Positions 33,929 to 42,548 of a DNA stretch of 64,000 nt are shown one piece after another. Source of the stretch: Ignavibacteria bacterium (GTDB taxonomy: Bacteria; Bacteroidota; Ignavibacteria; Tepidaquicellales; Tepidaquicellaceae); NCBI GenBank assembly GCA_016709315.1, contig JADJMZ010000001.1, forward strand, positions 868,001 through 932,000, written 5' to 3'. The notes beneath the pieces are model-generated. The model saw only the letters and a program-made list of their open reading frames with translations, was not told the DNA's origin and did no database searches. The position numbers were made by a program, and so were the translations under genes. Within the stretch, counting starts at the first letter, position 1; each line of letters opens with the position of its first letter.

Positions 33929-35497
33929 ATGAAACACTCTAATACTCTGCTGAGATTTTTTCTCTTCACTGTCTTAACAGCAATATCAGTTTTCTCTGCC
34001 ATAAAAATATCAGTATCACAACCTTTTGAGTGGCAACCCGCTCAGAAATTTACTTCCGGTTTCGTTGATAAAAATCCTTCATTCGGCAATCCTGAAATAT
34101 TCATTTTCACAACTTATTACAGCTGGGAATTTATGATTTTTGAAAGGGGAAGCTTTTTACTGAACAACCGGATTTGCGTTATGAAGGTCGGGCTGAATGG
34201 TCCGGTTGATACCGTTTCTTATCTTACCGATAACATGTCCCTGAATTATCATCCTTCGGTTTCTTATGATATATCGAGTTCATCAGGAGGTCAGATAAAC
34301 ATTGCGCTTGCATTGTGGGAAACTTACAGGAACGGGAAATACGATATTTACGGAAGTTATTACAATGCCGTTAACGGTTGGAGCAGCCCGTTTCCTGTTG
34401 ATACAGGAGTTTACAATAAATCAATGCCCCGAAGCGCATATCTTAATAATTCCGTCTTTGCCGTGGTATATGAAAAAAATAGTGATATAATTTACAGACA
34501 ATTTAATCCTGTTACTCAAACTGTATCTTACGATACGAATCTGACTGCAGATGATACTTCTGTCTGTAAAAATCCTTTTATAGGACATCATCCGTATGGC
34601 GGTTCCGGATATTCCGTAAGTTATGAAAAGAAAAAATCTGACAATAAGAATGCTGTTTATGTAAGATCAACAACCGGGATTCCGGCTTGGACTTCTCCCG
34701 ATACCCTTGCTTATCTTGGAAACAATGTTAACTCCGGATTTGTTTATTCGAATTTCGGAAATTTTTTAAGCGGTGTTTTTAACTCTAATAGAGATGGTAA
34801 TTACAGAATATACGCAACTTCAGTTTACAGTTCGAACGGTTCGAGGTTTCAGGATCGCGTCATAAACGATGCAGGCTCCGATAACAGCAATTTTCATTCA
34901 ATAATATTCCCGACCATCACAGAAAATTTACAGGAAAATTCTTCCGGACTTAATTCCATTTATTTTCTGGCTGCTGCACATGTTAAGAAAAGCAATGATT
35001 CCGTAAGAGTAAAGTTTCATTCTTATAATTTTTTAGACCCGTCTGACAGTACGACTGCGGGAAATTCTGCAGCAAATGTAAGTCTTGCAATGAACAGAGG
35101 AATTAAATTCGGTTATTGGGATGCAAGGGTTTGGGCAATATACAACAAGGACAGCGCTTCATATTCAATGCTTTACGGAAGATATATCAACATTATAATT
35201 ACAGGAATAGTTAAGACAGAGTTACCTGTTCCGCAGAATTTTATTCTCCATCAGAATTATCCCAATCCTTTTAATCCTGTAACAAAGATCCGTTTCGGAG
35301 TTCCGGAAAATTCTCTTGTTAAGATTTCAGTTTATGATGCATTAGGTAAGAGTATTGAAACTCTTGTGAATGAAAATCTGAGTTCCGGCAGTTATGAAGT
35401 TCAGTTTGACGGTAGCAAATTTGCCGCCGGAGTATATTATTGCAGAATGACAAGCGCAGGATTTTCTGATGTAAAAAAATTAATTTTATTAAAATAA
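33929..35497 (+). CDS. Secreted T9SS-sorted protein, second tandem paralog
   Basis: This copy is nearly collinear with the preceding gene (signal peptide RFFLFTVLTAISVFSAIKIS, body, and T9SS domain FILHQNYPNPFNPVTKIRFG ending KKLILLK). I start it at ATG 33929, behind AAAAAAAGGGGGAGTT, not at the TTG at 33884, because the upstream paralog starts at the matching place; the product is then 522 residues. Differences are scattered substitutions with few length changes, as expected for duplication followed by divergence. Both copies are followed by AAAATAATTGGAATTAC, so the duplicated block includes flanking DNA. Function unknown; surface exposure is likely. Confidence 0.85.
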   Translation: MKHSNTLLRFFLFTVLTAISVFSAIKISVSQPFEWQPAQKFTSGFVDKNPSFGNPEIFIFTTYYSWEFMIFERGSFLLNNRICVMKVGLNGPVDTVSYLTDNMSLNYHPSVSYDISSSSGGQINIALALWETYRNGKYDIYGSYYNAVNGWSSPFPVDTGVYNKSMPRSAYLNNSVFAVVYEKNSDIIYRQFNPVTQTVSYDTNLTADDTSVCKNPFIGHHPYGGSGYSVSYEKKKSDNKNAVYVRSTTGIPAWTSPDTLAYLGNNVNSGFVYSNFGNFLSGVFNSNRDGNYRIYATSVYSSNGSRFQDRVINDAGSDNSNFHSIIFPTITENLQENSSGLNSIYFLAAAHVKKSNDSVRVKFHSYNFLDPSDSTTAGNSAANVSLAMNRGIKFGYWDARVWAIYNKDSASYSMLYGRYINIIITGIVKTELPVPQNFILHQNYPNPFNPVTKIRFGVPENSLVKISVYDALGKSIETLVNENLSSGSYEVQFDGSKFAAGVYYCRMTSAGFSDVKKLILLK

Positions 35498-35558
35498 TTG
35501 GAATTACAAATTTATTTTATAAATCATATATTGAGAAAATTCTGAAATAAAATAATAT

Positions 35559-36077
35559 ATGAAATTTGATTTAGAAACTGTTCTGTTCTTCTCTCTTGCA
35601 GTATTAGCCGTAGGTTCTGCTATTATGATGATTACAAGAAGAAGCCCGATCTCAAGCGCATTATTTTTAATTCTTAATTTTTTTACTGTATCAGGTCTTT
35701 ATCTGCTTCTGAAAGCGCAGTTCATTGCAATTATACAGGTTTTGGTTTATATGGGCGCTATTATGGTGCTGTTCCTTTTTGTAATCATGCTTTTAAATCT
35801 TCATGATGAAGGCAAACTTAAGGAAAAATATACTTACAGAAAATTAACCGCTGTACTGCTTTCTATTTTTCTTTTCTGTCTTCTTGGATTTACTGTTTAT
35901 TTCGGATTTGAAGGTAAGTTTAAAGTTATGTCTGAAAAAGCTCTGACAATGGGAACTGCCGAATCTCTCGGTGTGGAATTGTTTTCAAATTATTCTTTTC
36001 CTTTTGAGCTTGCATCCTTTCTTCTTCTCGCTGCAATTGTCGGCGCAGTAGTTCTGGCAAAGAAGAAATTCGAATAA
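35559..36077 (+). CDS. nuoJ: NADH-quinone oxidoreductase subunit J
   Basis: The 172-residue protein has five predicted helices: LFFSLAVLAVGSAIMMI, ISSALFLILNFFTVSGLYLL, FIAIIQVLVYMGAIMVLFLF, then VLLSIFLFCLLGFTVYFGF and FELASFLLLAAIVGAVVLA. The motif IQVLVYMGAIMVLFLFVIML with its Tyr in helix 3 is characteristic of NuoJ, a proton-channel subunit of complex I. No other nuo gene is present in the window: the neighbours are a T9SS protein and serS, so the complex I genes appear dispersed or this is a second copy. It starts 61 bases after the paralog gene and faces serS. Confidence 0.9.
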   Translation: MKFDLETVLFFSLAVLAVGSAIMMITRRSPISSALFLILNFFTVSGLYLLLKAQFIAIIQVLVYMGAIMVLFLFVIMLLNLHDEGKLKEKYTYRKLTAVLLSIFLFCLLGFTVYFGFEGKFKVMSEKALTMGTAESLGVELFSNYSFPFELASFLLLAAIVGAVVLAKKKFE

Positions 36078-36087
36078 ATTATCTGAA

Positions 36088-37362
36088 TCAGATAATATCA
36101 AATCCGGTGTAGCTTCTCAGTATTTCAGGAACGATTATATTCCCTTCTTTTGTCTGATAAGCTTCCATAAGCGCTACCATTAGTCTCGAAGTTGCAAGAC
36201 CCGAGCCATTCAGAGCGTGAACAAATTCTGTTTTGGTTTTATTGTTATCAAGTACTTTTTTATATCTCACCATTGCTCTCCTTGTCTGAAAATCAGTGCA
36301 GTTGCTCACTGAAGACGCTTCAAGCCATTTGTTCTCCGCATAGGACCAGACTTCAATATCGTAACATTTGCTTGCTGAAAATCCAATATCTGCTGTGCAA
36401 AGCTCTATAACTCTGTAATGTATATTTAATTTTTTTAGAATTCCGGTAGCATCATCAAGCATCTTTTCCAGTTCAATGTAAGAGTCTTCAGGTCTGCAAA
36501 AATTAATAAGCTCGACTTTATTAAACTGATGCACTCTCAGAAATCCTTTTGTATCCTTTCCGTAACTTCCGGCTTCTCTTCTGAAACAATTTGTAAATCC
36601 GCAGTATTTGAGAGGAAGATCATCCTGTTTCAAAATTTCATCCCGGTGAATATTCAGTATCGGAACTTCCGCAGTCGGTATCGCAAACAGATCATCTTTT
36701 TCTATATGATACATGTCTTCTTCAAATTTCGGAATCTTTTCTGCAGCTTCCATTGAAGCTCTGTTAACAAGCACAGGCGTCATCACTTCTTTGTATCCGT
36801 TCTTCGACTGTTCATCCAGCATAAAATTAATAAGAGCTCTTTCGAGCTTTGCGCCTTTTCCTTTATACAAAGGGAAACCGCTTCCGGAAATCTTGGTACC
36901 GCGTTCAAAGTCAAGTATATCAAGCGCTTTTCCAAGTTCAATGTGATCCTTAACATCAAAATCAAAACTATTTTTCTCTCCCCATTTCAGTATCTCTGCG
37001 TTATCTTTTTCTGAATTTCCCAGAGGCACGGAATCATCGGGAAGATTAGGCACATATCTGAGCTGCATGTCTAAATCTGCATCAACTTTTCTCAGTTCTT
37101 CATCATAAGCTTTTATTTCATCTGAAACTTTTTTCATCTCTGCGATTTTATCCGAAGCATCCTGTTTGTTTTTTTTCATCACGGCAATTTCATCAGAAAC
37201 TGAATTTCTGAGTTCTTTTAGAGTTTCTGATTTGGAAATTAAAATGAGTCTTTGCCCGTCAGTATCAAGTATTTTATCTATTACGGAAACTTCTTCTTTT
37301 CTCAGTCTGAGTTTGTTTTTTACTGATTCGGGATTATCTCTGATTAATTTTATGTCTAACAT
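36088..37362 (-). CDS. serS: Seryl-tRNA synthetase
   Basis: The 424-residue class II enzyme charges tRNA-Ser. The N-terminal long antiparallel coiled coil that grips the tRNA variable arm covers about residues 1-110 (MLDIKLIRDNPESVKNKLRL, then KKNKQDASDKIAEMKKVSDE). Class II motifs follow: motif 1 near ALINFMLDEQ, motif 2 FRREAGSYGKDTKGFLRVHQ (the FRxE signature), and motif 3 ALNGSGLATSRLMVALME. The length is typical. It is the last gene of a minus-strand run that begins at 41072. Its stop converges with nuoJ, only 10 bases apart. Confidence 0.97.
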   Translation of the reverse strand: MLDIKLIRDNPESVKNKLRLRKEEVSVIDKILDTDGQRLILISKSETLKELRNSVSDEIAVMKKNKQDASDKIAEMKKVSDEIKAYDEELRKVDADLDMQLRYVPNLPDDSVPLGNSEKDNAEILKWGEKNSFDFDVKDHIELGKALDILDFERGTKISGSGFPLYKGKGAKLERALINFMLDEQSKNGYKEVMTPVLVNRASMEAAEKIPKFEEDMYHIEKDDLFAIPTAEVPILNIHRDEILKQDDLPLKYCGFTNCFRREAGSYGKDTKGFLRVHQFNKVELINFCRPEDSYIELEKMLDDATGILKKLNIHYRVIELCTADIGFSASKCYDIEVWSYAENKWLEASSVSNCTDFQTRRAMVRYKKVLDNNKTKTEFVHALNGSGLATSRLMVALMEAYQTKEGNIIVPEILRSYTGFDII

Positions 37363-37384
37363 TGAATAAGAAAATTAAAATTTA

Positions 37385-38278
37385 TTAATAGCCGAGCTGA
37401 ATTTTCAGAAGTCTGAGTCCTTCAAGCGAATCCATCGGCTTAAAACCAAGTTCGGATTCCATTTTATATGTTGTCAGTCCTGATCTCAAAGGTCTCGGAG
37501 CTGCCTGATTCAGACTCGCTGTAATTATTGGTCTGACAAGTTCTTTGTTGTAACCGAATACCTCACAGACTTTCATTGCAAAATCAAACCTGGAAAGAAT
37601 GTCTGATCCTGCGATATTATAAATACCTTTCAAATTCTTTTCGGTTATTTTTAACGCTCCGTAAGCAAGATCATCTATCATAGTTACATTGCTGATCTGA
37701 TCAGTTACAATCGTAACCGGTTCATTGTTTCTGAGCTTTTCTATAAGCCATAAAGCGAAATTCGGTTTAACGTCATTGCCAATACCGTAAAGCACCAGAG
37801 TTCTTACTATTGCAAAACTAATATCGCTGGTAATGCAGGCGTTTTCGCTGGCAAGCTTTTCCCTTCCGTAAAAGGATACTGGATTCGGAATGGACTCTTC
37901 AGTATATGGACCATTCTTTCCGTCGAAAATATAGTCAGTGGAAAAATGTATTAATCTCGAATTGTTTCTTCTTGCTGCTATGATAATGTTTTTTACGCCG
38001 TCAACATTTATTCTCCAGGAAAGCTCTCTTTCTGTTTCGCATTTATCCACATCTGTAAATGCAGCGCAGTTGATGATTACATCAGGCGCATAGAAATCTG
38101 TTAATCTCTTTACATCTTCTTTTAAAGTTATATCAAGTGTTTCATATATGTGCCCGAAAGAAAGATATGAATGATCTTCAAATGAGGTTTGTATCAGTTC
38201 GTAATCAGATTCCCTTGTAAAAATTGAAGTGATTGCCTGTCCGAGAAGCCCGTTAGATCCGGTTATTAAAATTTTCAT
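37385..38278 (-). CDS. RmlD-like NAD(P)-dependent sugar epimerase/reductase
   Basis: The 297-residue protein starts with the Rossmann fold MKILITGSNGLLGQAI (GxxGxxG) and has INCAAFTDVDKCETERELSW, FSTDYIFDGKNGPYTEES, the catalytic YGREK (Tyr-x-x-x-Lys) and VRTLVLYG, the order of dTDP-4-dehydrorhamnose reductases and related extended short-chain dehydrogenases. No rfb/rml neighbours are present, so the substrate need not be dTDP-4-keto-rhamnose. It lies between serS (22 bases) and the PfkB-like gene (17 bases), in the same transcript by position. Confidence 0.8.
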   Translation of the reverse strand: MKILITGSNGLLGQAITSIFTRESDYELIQTSFEDHSYLSFGHIYETLDITLKEDVKRLTDFYAPDVIINCAAFTDVDKCETERELSWRINVDGVKNIIIAARRNNSRLIHFSTDYIFDGKNGPYTEESIPNPVSFYGREKLASENACITSDISFAIVRTLVLYGIGNDVKPNFALWLIEKLRNNEPVTIVTDQISNVTMIDDLAYGALKITEKNLKGIYNIAGSDILSRFDFAMKVCEVFGYNKELVRPIITASLNQAAPRPLRSGLTTYKMESELGFKPMDSLEGLRLLKIQLGY

Positions 38279-38295
38279 TCAGTCCTGTTAAATAA

Positions 38296-39231
38296 TTATC
38301 TTAGTTTGTCCAGTTCTTTTACTCCTTCAAGTGAAGAATTAAATGAAGCCATCCTGTTTGCAAAATGAAGACTCTTTATAAAATCTCTGTTAACCGAATA
38401 ATCAATTGTAAATGCTGATGCAAAAACATCCCCGCATCCTGTGGAATCCTTAAAGTGCGGATTTTCTATAGAAGCGACGTTGACATGATCAAGATCATTG
38501 AATTTTTCTTTTCCGTAAGATTTTTCCTTTCTTACAAATCCCGTTACTCCGATCTTTCCGCGTGTAACTATCAAACCTTTGACTTCATAATTTCTGTTGT
38601 AAAGAATCTCTTCCGCTATTCTGTACTCTGAAAGCTTGTCGCGGCTTAATGTCGCTATTTCAAATTCATTCATCTGAACGGTATCTGAGTTTGTGCACCA
38701 TTCATACCAGTTTTCCACCGGTTTGTGTATTCTGCTCCCGTCTTCCTTTGTATGCATTACAATGTTATGTATGTCAATGTGAATGTATCCGCTGAAATTT
38801 TTTCTTATGTTCTTCAAAGTATGCAGTGTAATATCAACTCCTGAGATCATATTTATAAGTATAGAATCGGCAATTTTAAAAAAACTTTCGCACTGCTTGT
38901 AATCAAGAGTATATGTCGGCTCTGTTGATTTCTCTAATCTTGCGCTTTTGTCTGTATTATACAAATTATAGTAAAGATTTACTTTCCTTGTCGGATGCTT
39001 TACTTTGTTTATGCCGTCTGTCCTGATCTTTGGATATTTTTTGAATATGGAAATAATGTTATCAAATTCATCTTCTCCCAGATTCATAACAGGAATTATG
39101 CTGTCATTCGCTCCAGAAAGCACTGCCATGCTGATTAATGAATAAAGTATCCCGCCGTAACTGTTTACAGTTTCGCCGTTCGCTTTATGAATAACATCTA
39201 CGCATGGTTCTCCGATTACTAAATAATTCAT
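38296..39231 (-). CDS. PfkB-family carbohydrate kinase-like protein
   Basis: The 311-residue protein has the ribokinase/PfkB layout: N-terminal MNYLVIGEPCVDVIHKA with a GGILYSL sugar-binding stretch, and the C-terminal signature KDSTGCGDVFASAFTID holding the catalytic Asp in the GCGD anion hole. A TRGKIGVTGF strand is also present. The lid region differs from typical ribokinases, so the substrate is open (a sugar, inositol or nucleoside). Its start overlaps the aldo/keto reductase stop by four bases (ATGA at 39231-39228), indicating translational coupling between these two. Confidence 0.8.
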   Translation of the reverse strand: MNYLVIGEPCVDVIHKANGETVNSYGGILYSLISMAVLSGANDSIIPVMNLGEDEFDNIISIFKKYPKIRTDGINKVKHPTRKVNLYYNLYNTDKSARLEKSTEPTYTLDYKQCESFFKIADSILINMISGVDITLHTLKNIRKNFSGYIHIDIHNIVMHTKEDGSRIHKPVENWYEWCTNSDTVQMNEFEIATLSRDKLSEYRIAEEILYNRNYEVKGLIVTRGKIGVTGFVRKEKSYGKEKFNDLDHVNVASIENPHFKDSTGCGDVFASAFTIDYSVNRDFIKSLHFANRMASFNSSLEGVKELDKLR

Positions 39232-40184
39232 TTTACGGATTTAAATATTTTTTCAATTTCGGTTAAAATTTCTTCTGTAAGTTCTGTTTCAGAAGCTTTG
39301 ATGTTTTCTTTTAACTGTGATTCTTTTGTTGCCGAAGTGATTGCGCTTGATACTGTCTCATCTCTAAGGCACCATGCCAAAGCCAGATTGGAAACACTTA
39401 TGCCAGTTTTTTCGGAAAGCTTTATGAGTTCTCCTACTTTATTCAGATTTTCATCGTTTACAAAGTTCTTTACGAAAGTATTATTTTTTTTATCTTTTAA
39501 TCTCGAATCGTTTTCAATTTTTTTCTTATTATACTTTCCGGTTAAGACTCCCTGCGCAAGCGGCGACCAGACTACAAGCCCGATTCCATTTTCCCTGCAG
39601 ATATCCTGAACTCCGTTGCTTTCTATATCTCTCGAAAAAAGACTGTATTGCGGCTGATTGCTTACTGGTTTGTGAAGATTATATTTTTCACATATTTCAA
39701 GCGCATTCTTAATTTCATCTTTGCTCCATTCGCTGACTCCCCAGTAAAGAATTTTTCCCTGCTCGATCATTGTATTAAAAGCTCTGCATGTTTCCTCAAG
39801 TGTTGTATCCGGATCATAACGGTGACATTGATAAAGATCGATGTAATCTGTTTTCAGATTTTTAAGAGATTTATGTACCGATTCAAAAATATGTTTTCTT
39901 GAAAGTCCTTTATCGTTTGGTTCATCTGACATTTTACCGAAACATTTTGAGGCAATGAACAGATCCTGTCTTCTGAAATCTTTGAGCGATTTGCCAAGCG
40001 TGATTTCAGCCATTCCGTAATTATATACATCCGCAGTATCAAAGAAATTTATTCCTTTCTCAAAACCAAGTTTGATCAGATTTCCGCTCCTTTTATTATC
40101 AACAGTTCCGCCAATAGTAAGCCAGCTTCCGAGACTTATAACGCTGACCTTTGCTCCGCACTTACCAAGATTCCTGTATTTCAT
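39228..40184 (-). CDS. Aldo/keto reductase
   Basis: The 318-residue TIM-barrel oxidoreductase resembles the voltage-gated-potassium-channel-beta group: MKYRNLGKCGAKVSVISLGS, FFDTADVYNYGMAE with the catalytic Asp and Tyr, LFIASKCFGK with Lys, DYIDLYQCHRYDP with His, and a C-terminal NADPH site (ITSATKESQLKENIK). It reduces aldehydes or ketones with NADPH; the substrate is unknown. It overlaps the PfkB-like kinase gene by four bases and follows the PorV/PorQ-like gene by 18 bases. A reductase-kinase-reductase run suggests a small sugar pathway, but this is inference. Confidence 0.9.
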   Translation of the reverse strand: MKYRNLGKCGAKVSVISLGSWLTIGGTVDNKRSGNLIKLGFEKGINFFDTADVYNYGMAEITLGKSLKDFRRQDLFIASKCFGKMSDEPNDKGLSRKHIFESVHKSLKNLKTDYIDLYQCHRYDPDTTLEETCRAFNTMIEQGKILYWGVSEWSKDEIKNALEICEKYNLHKPVSNQPQYSLFSRDIESNGVQDICRENGIGLVVWSPLAQGVLTGKYNKKKIENDSRLKDKKNNTFVKNFVNDENLNKVGELIKLSEKTGISVSNLALAWCLRDETVSSAITSATKESQLKENIKASETELTEEILTEIEKIFKSVK

Positions 40185-40202
40185 TTTTATTAATTTAAAA
40201 TA

Positions 40203-41072
40203 TTAATTTAGAAAAGCTTTTTTGAGCTGTTCTTTAGCATGGATTCTTGACTTATCGCCTCCGAAATTAAAAGTTACAGTTCCCTGATTTGTAATCCCAA
40301 GGTCCCTGTAATTATAGATCGCATAATCTATCTGAAAAGTTTTATAGTAAATACTTATCCCGCCGGAAAAAGCAGTCGGCTCTGTTCCAATCCCGGCTCG
40401 TATGTCAATATAATCATTAACGGAATATTCCATTCCCCCTCTTACTGAAAGCGGATACTTAACATCTTTTTCTATTTCAAGAATCAGATTCAGATCATTT
40501 CTCGGCTGAACGTTCAAACCTGTTCTGTAAACCTGAGCGAGTTTTTCTTCCGAACTTCCGATCTTCGCGCCTGTTATATTTTTTGCAAAGAATCCCCATC
40601 TGAGAAAATCGGTTATGTAAGCCATTGCTCCGATGTCTGCTCCGAAAGAAGAAGCTGAGTTATAATTTTGAATATTAAGATTATAGTAATTTAAATTTAA
40701 TCCGTAAAAAATCTTTCCCCTGAAATTATTTCCGTAAGATATAATTGCATTTGTTTCTCTGTAAAGATCAAAACCGTAAGTTCTGATCCCGAATCCGAGA
40801 GTTCCGAATTTTAAAGGTTCAGCATAAGTTAATGCTGCTGTGGAAATATCGCTGATTCCAAAAGGTGACGGAGAATAAAAAACTGACACTTCCCTGTATC
40901 TAAGCTGCCCAAGTCCTGAAGGATTATAAAAAATTGCAAGAGAATTATTTGACAAGGAAGTAAATGCCCCGTTTAATCCTGCAGCTCTTGCGCCAATGTC
41001 GGAGTTTTCGAACTGAGCGATTGAACTTTTAAAACAGAGCAATAAAAATATTGCTGTTATAATACTTTTCAT
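40203..41072 (-). CDS. PorV/PorQ-like outer-membrane beta-barrel protein
   Basis: The 289-residue product has a signal peptide (MKSIITAIFLLLCFKSSIAQ) and a barrel starting with GARAAGLNGAFTSLSNNSLA and FYNPSGLGQL, the typical beginning of the PorV/PorQ/FadL-like family that serves as the shuttle or attachment partner in type IX secretion. Strands with alternating aromatic residues follow (GFGIRTYGFDLYRETNAIIS) and a Gly/Asn-rich ending TVTFNFGG. The length is shorter than PorV of P. gingivalis (~390), closer to PorQ. Several T9SS cargo genes in the window fit this role. It is first in the minus-strand run to serS and divergent from the DUF4835 gene. Confidence 0.72.
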   Translation of the reverse strand: MKSIITAIFLLLCFKSSIAQFENSDIGARAAGLNGAFTSLSNNSLAIFYNPSGLGQLRYREVSVFYSPSPFGISDISTAALTYAEPLKFGTLGFGIRTYGFDLYRETNAIISYGNNFRGKIFYGLNLNYYNLNIQNYNSASSFGADIGAMAYITDFLRWGFFAKNITGAKIGSSEEKLAQVYRTGLNVQPRNDLNLILEIEKDVKYPLSVRGGMEYSVNDYIDIRAGIGTEPTAFSGGISIYYKTFQIDYAIYNYRDLGITNQGTVTFNFGGDKSRIHAKEQLKKAFLN

Positions 41073-41153
41073 TAATCTAATTTAAATAAATGTATTGATT
41101 CTTTAAATCAGTATTTTAAATTTCACAAATAAATTAACCGAAAGAGATAGAAA

Positions 41154-42074
41154 ATGCAAAGTCAAATTAAATGGTTTTTAATTATCGTAATTATTTCTTT
41201 AACAAATGTATCAAATATATATTCACAGATTGATCTTAAGACGGAAGTTACAATAGATGTAACGCAGCTTCCTCAGAGTTCTCAGGAGAAATTAGTAAAT
41301 TTCAAACAGAAGGTGGAAGATTATCTGAATAAGAATAAATATCATAACGATAAAATACCTCCTATCAGGGTTCAGATGCAGTTCAATTTTACAGCTGTAA
41401 ATACTACGACGCTGACTTATGATGCAAAACTTTTCATTGCAAGTCAGAGAGAAGTTTTCAATCCTTTTAAAAACGGTAACGATAAATTTTCTGTTGCCTT
41501 CAGATTTCTGGATGAAAGATGTCAGTTTGTTTATAATGAAAATATTCCATTCATAAAAAATGATCAGCGGTTCGATTCGTTTCTGAGTCTTCTTGATTAT
41601 TACGCATACATGATTGTCGGATATGATGAAGACTCATACATTGCATTTGCAGGGAATAAATATTTTCAGAAGGCTGTGGATATCTGCAATAAGGTTACTT
41701 TGAGCACTTCCGGATGGAATGAAACAGGAGGCGGTTCGAAGCCGTCAAGACTTCAGCTTGTGCAGGAACTTCTTAATGTAAGATTTGATAATTTCAGGAA
41801 AGGATACTTTGAATACATGTACTTCGGTCTTGACTCATTGACTCTTAAAAAGAAAACCGCTCAGAACAATATGTTAATCGCACTTGAAGCAATAAGTAAT
41901 ATAAAAAAGAAAGAAGTGAAATCATTTAATATTGACATATTTTTTGATTCCAAAGCTACGGAAATAGCAGATGTATTTTTAGATTACGGAGACAGGAGTG
42001 TTTATGATAAGCTTATTAATTTCGATAAAGCCCATCAGACTATTTATGATGAAGCCCGGAAAAAAGCCCGTTGA
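41154..42074 (+). CDS. DUF4835 (PorD-type) exported protein
   Basis: The 306-residue protein has a signal peptide (to about residue 25, NIYSQ) and reads TEVTIDVTQLPQSSQEKLVN, PIRVQMQFNFTAVNTTTLTY, RFLDERCQFVYNENIPFI and LLDYYAYMIVGYDEDSY then YFQKAVDICNK. This sequence order is that of DUF4835, a Bacteroidota-specific family that includes the T9SS-associated protein PorD. It is divergent from a PorV/PorQ-like gene with an 81-base shared promoter region, which strengthens the T9SS link. The stop at 42074 lies a few bases before a palindromic mobile element, so the element inserted immediately behind the gene. Confidence 0.75.
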   Translation: MQSQIKWFLIIVIISLTNVSNIYSQIDLKTEVTIDVTQLPQSSQEKLVNFKQKVEDYLNKNKYHNDKIPPIRVQMQFNFTAVNTTTLTYDAKLFIASQREVFNPFKNGNDKFSVAFRFLDERCQFVYNENIPFIKNDQRFDSFLSLLDYYAYMIVGYDEDSYIAFAGNKYFQKAVDICNKVTLSTSGWNETGGGSKPSRLQLVQELLNVRFDNFRKGYFEYMYFGLDSLTLKKKTAQNNMLIALEAISNIKKKEVKSFNIDIFFDSKATEIADVFLDYGDRSVYDKLINFDKAHQTIYDEARKKAR

Positions 42075-42081
42075 GACTGAA

Positions 42082-42434
42082 TACTTAGAAACTTCTGAAA
42101 AAACCTTACTGTCATTCCCGCCCGCCTTGCCGCGAGGCAGGAATGCTTTTATCGGGGGGTACCCTCTGGGTCACCCAATCATTGAAAACTGACTTAAAAT
42201 GGATGACCCGTGGTGCCCCCCTGACAGGAGCAGACTGTCCGAAACTAATTTAAGAGAAAAACCTCGAAGCCTCGAAGCCTCAATGAATCCTGCTTTGAAA
42301 GTATTTAACTTAGAGTCTTAGAGACTTCGATGTGATTCCTTTGTTTTCAGACAGTCTGGAGCACTCCTGCCTCGCGAAAATGAGGGCGGGAATGACAATT
42401 TGAGGAGAGTTGGTTTTTCAGAAGTTACCACTTA
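42082..42434. repeat. Second copy of the MITE-like palindromic family, carrying a nested element
   Basis: The left end (CTTAGAAACTTCTGAAAAA) and right end (TTTTTCAGAAGTTACCACTT) are imperfect inverted repeats, and the inside matches the 48753-48929 element in reverse: TTACTGTCATTCCCGCCCGC, CTTGCCGCGAGGCAGG, CAATCATTGAAAAC and GGCGGGAATGACAAT. The copy is longer because a separate ~125-base element with its own ends lies at 42233-42357 and short inserts occur near 42158. Around it nothing codes: a frame through the left part merely reads the repeat. Confidence 0.7.
42233..42357. mobile_element. Nested palindromic element flanked by a 6-base direct repeat
   Basis: GGAGCA occurs at 42227-42232 and again at 42358-42363, framing a 125-base segment whose ends are inverted repeats (AGACTGTCCGAAAC at the left, GTTTTCAGACAGTCT at the right). 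The segment interrupts sequence that is continuous in the other family member near its GGAGCA. It contains CCTCGAAGCCTCGAAGCCTC and no frame. The pattern of terminal inverted repeats plus target duplication points to insertion of a non-autonomous element into an older one. Confidence 0.6.
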
Positions 42435-42548
42435 ATTAAATTCTGAAGTCTGATTTATAAAAAATTAAACATTATAAGATTTTTTACTGCAATTTCATTT
42501 ATATTTTATTATTTTGCATCCATCGAAAACTAAACTTTGGAGGCAAAT

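Noticed and set aside
41998..42192. Small frame similar to another at 48754-48936 (shared ETSEK...PPALPRGR)
   Set aside because: The similarity is that of the palindromic repeat element, read through by chance in both places.
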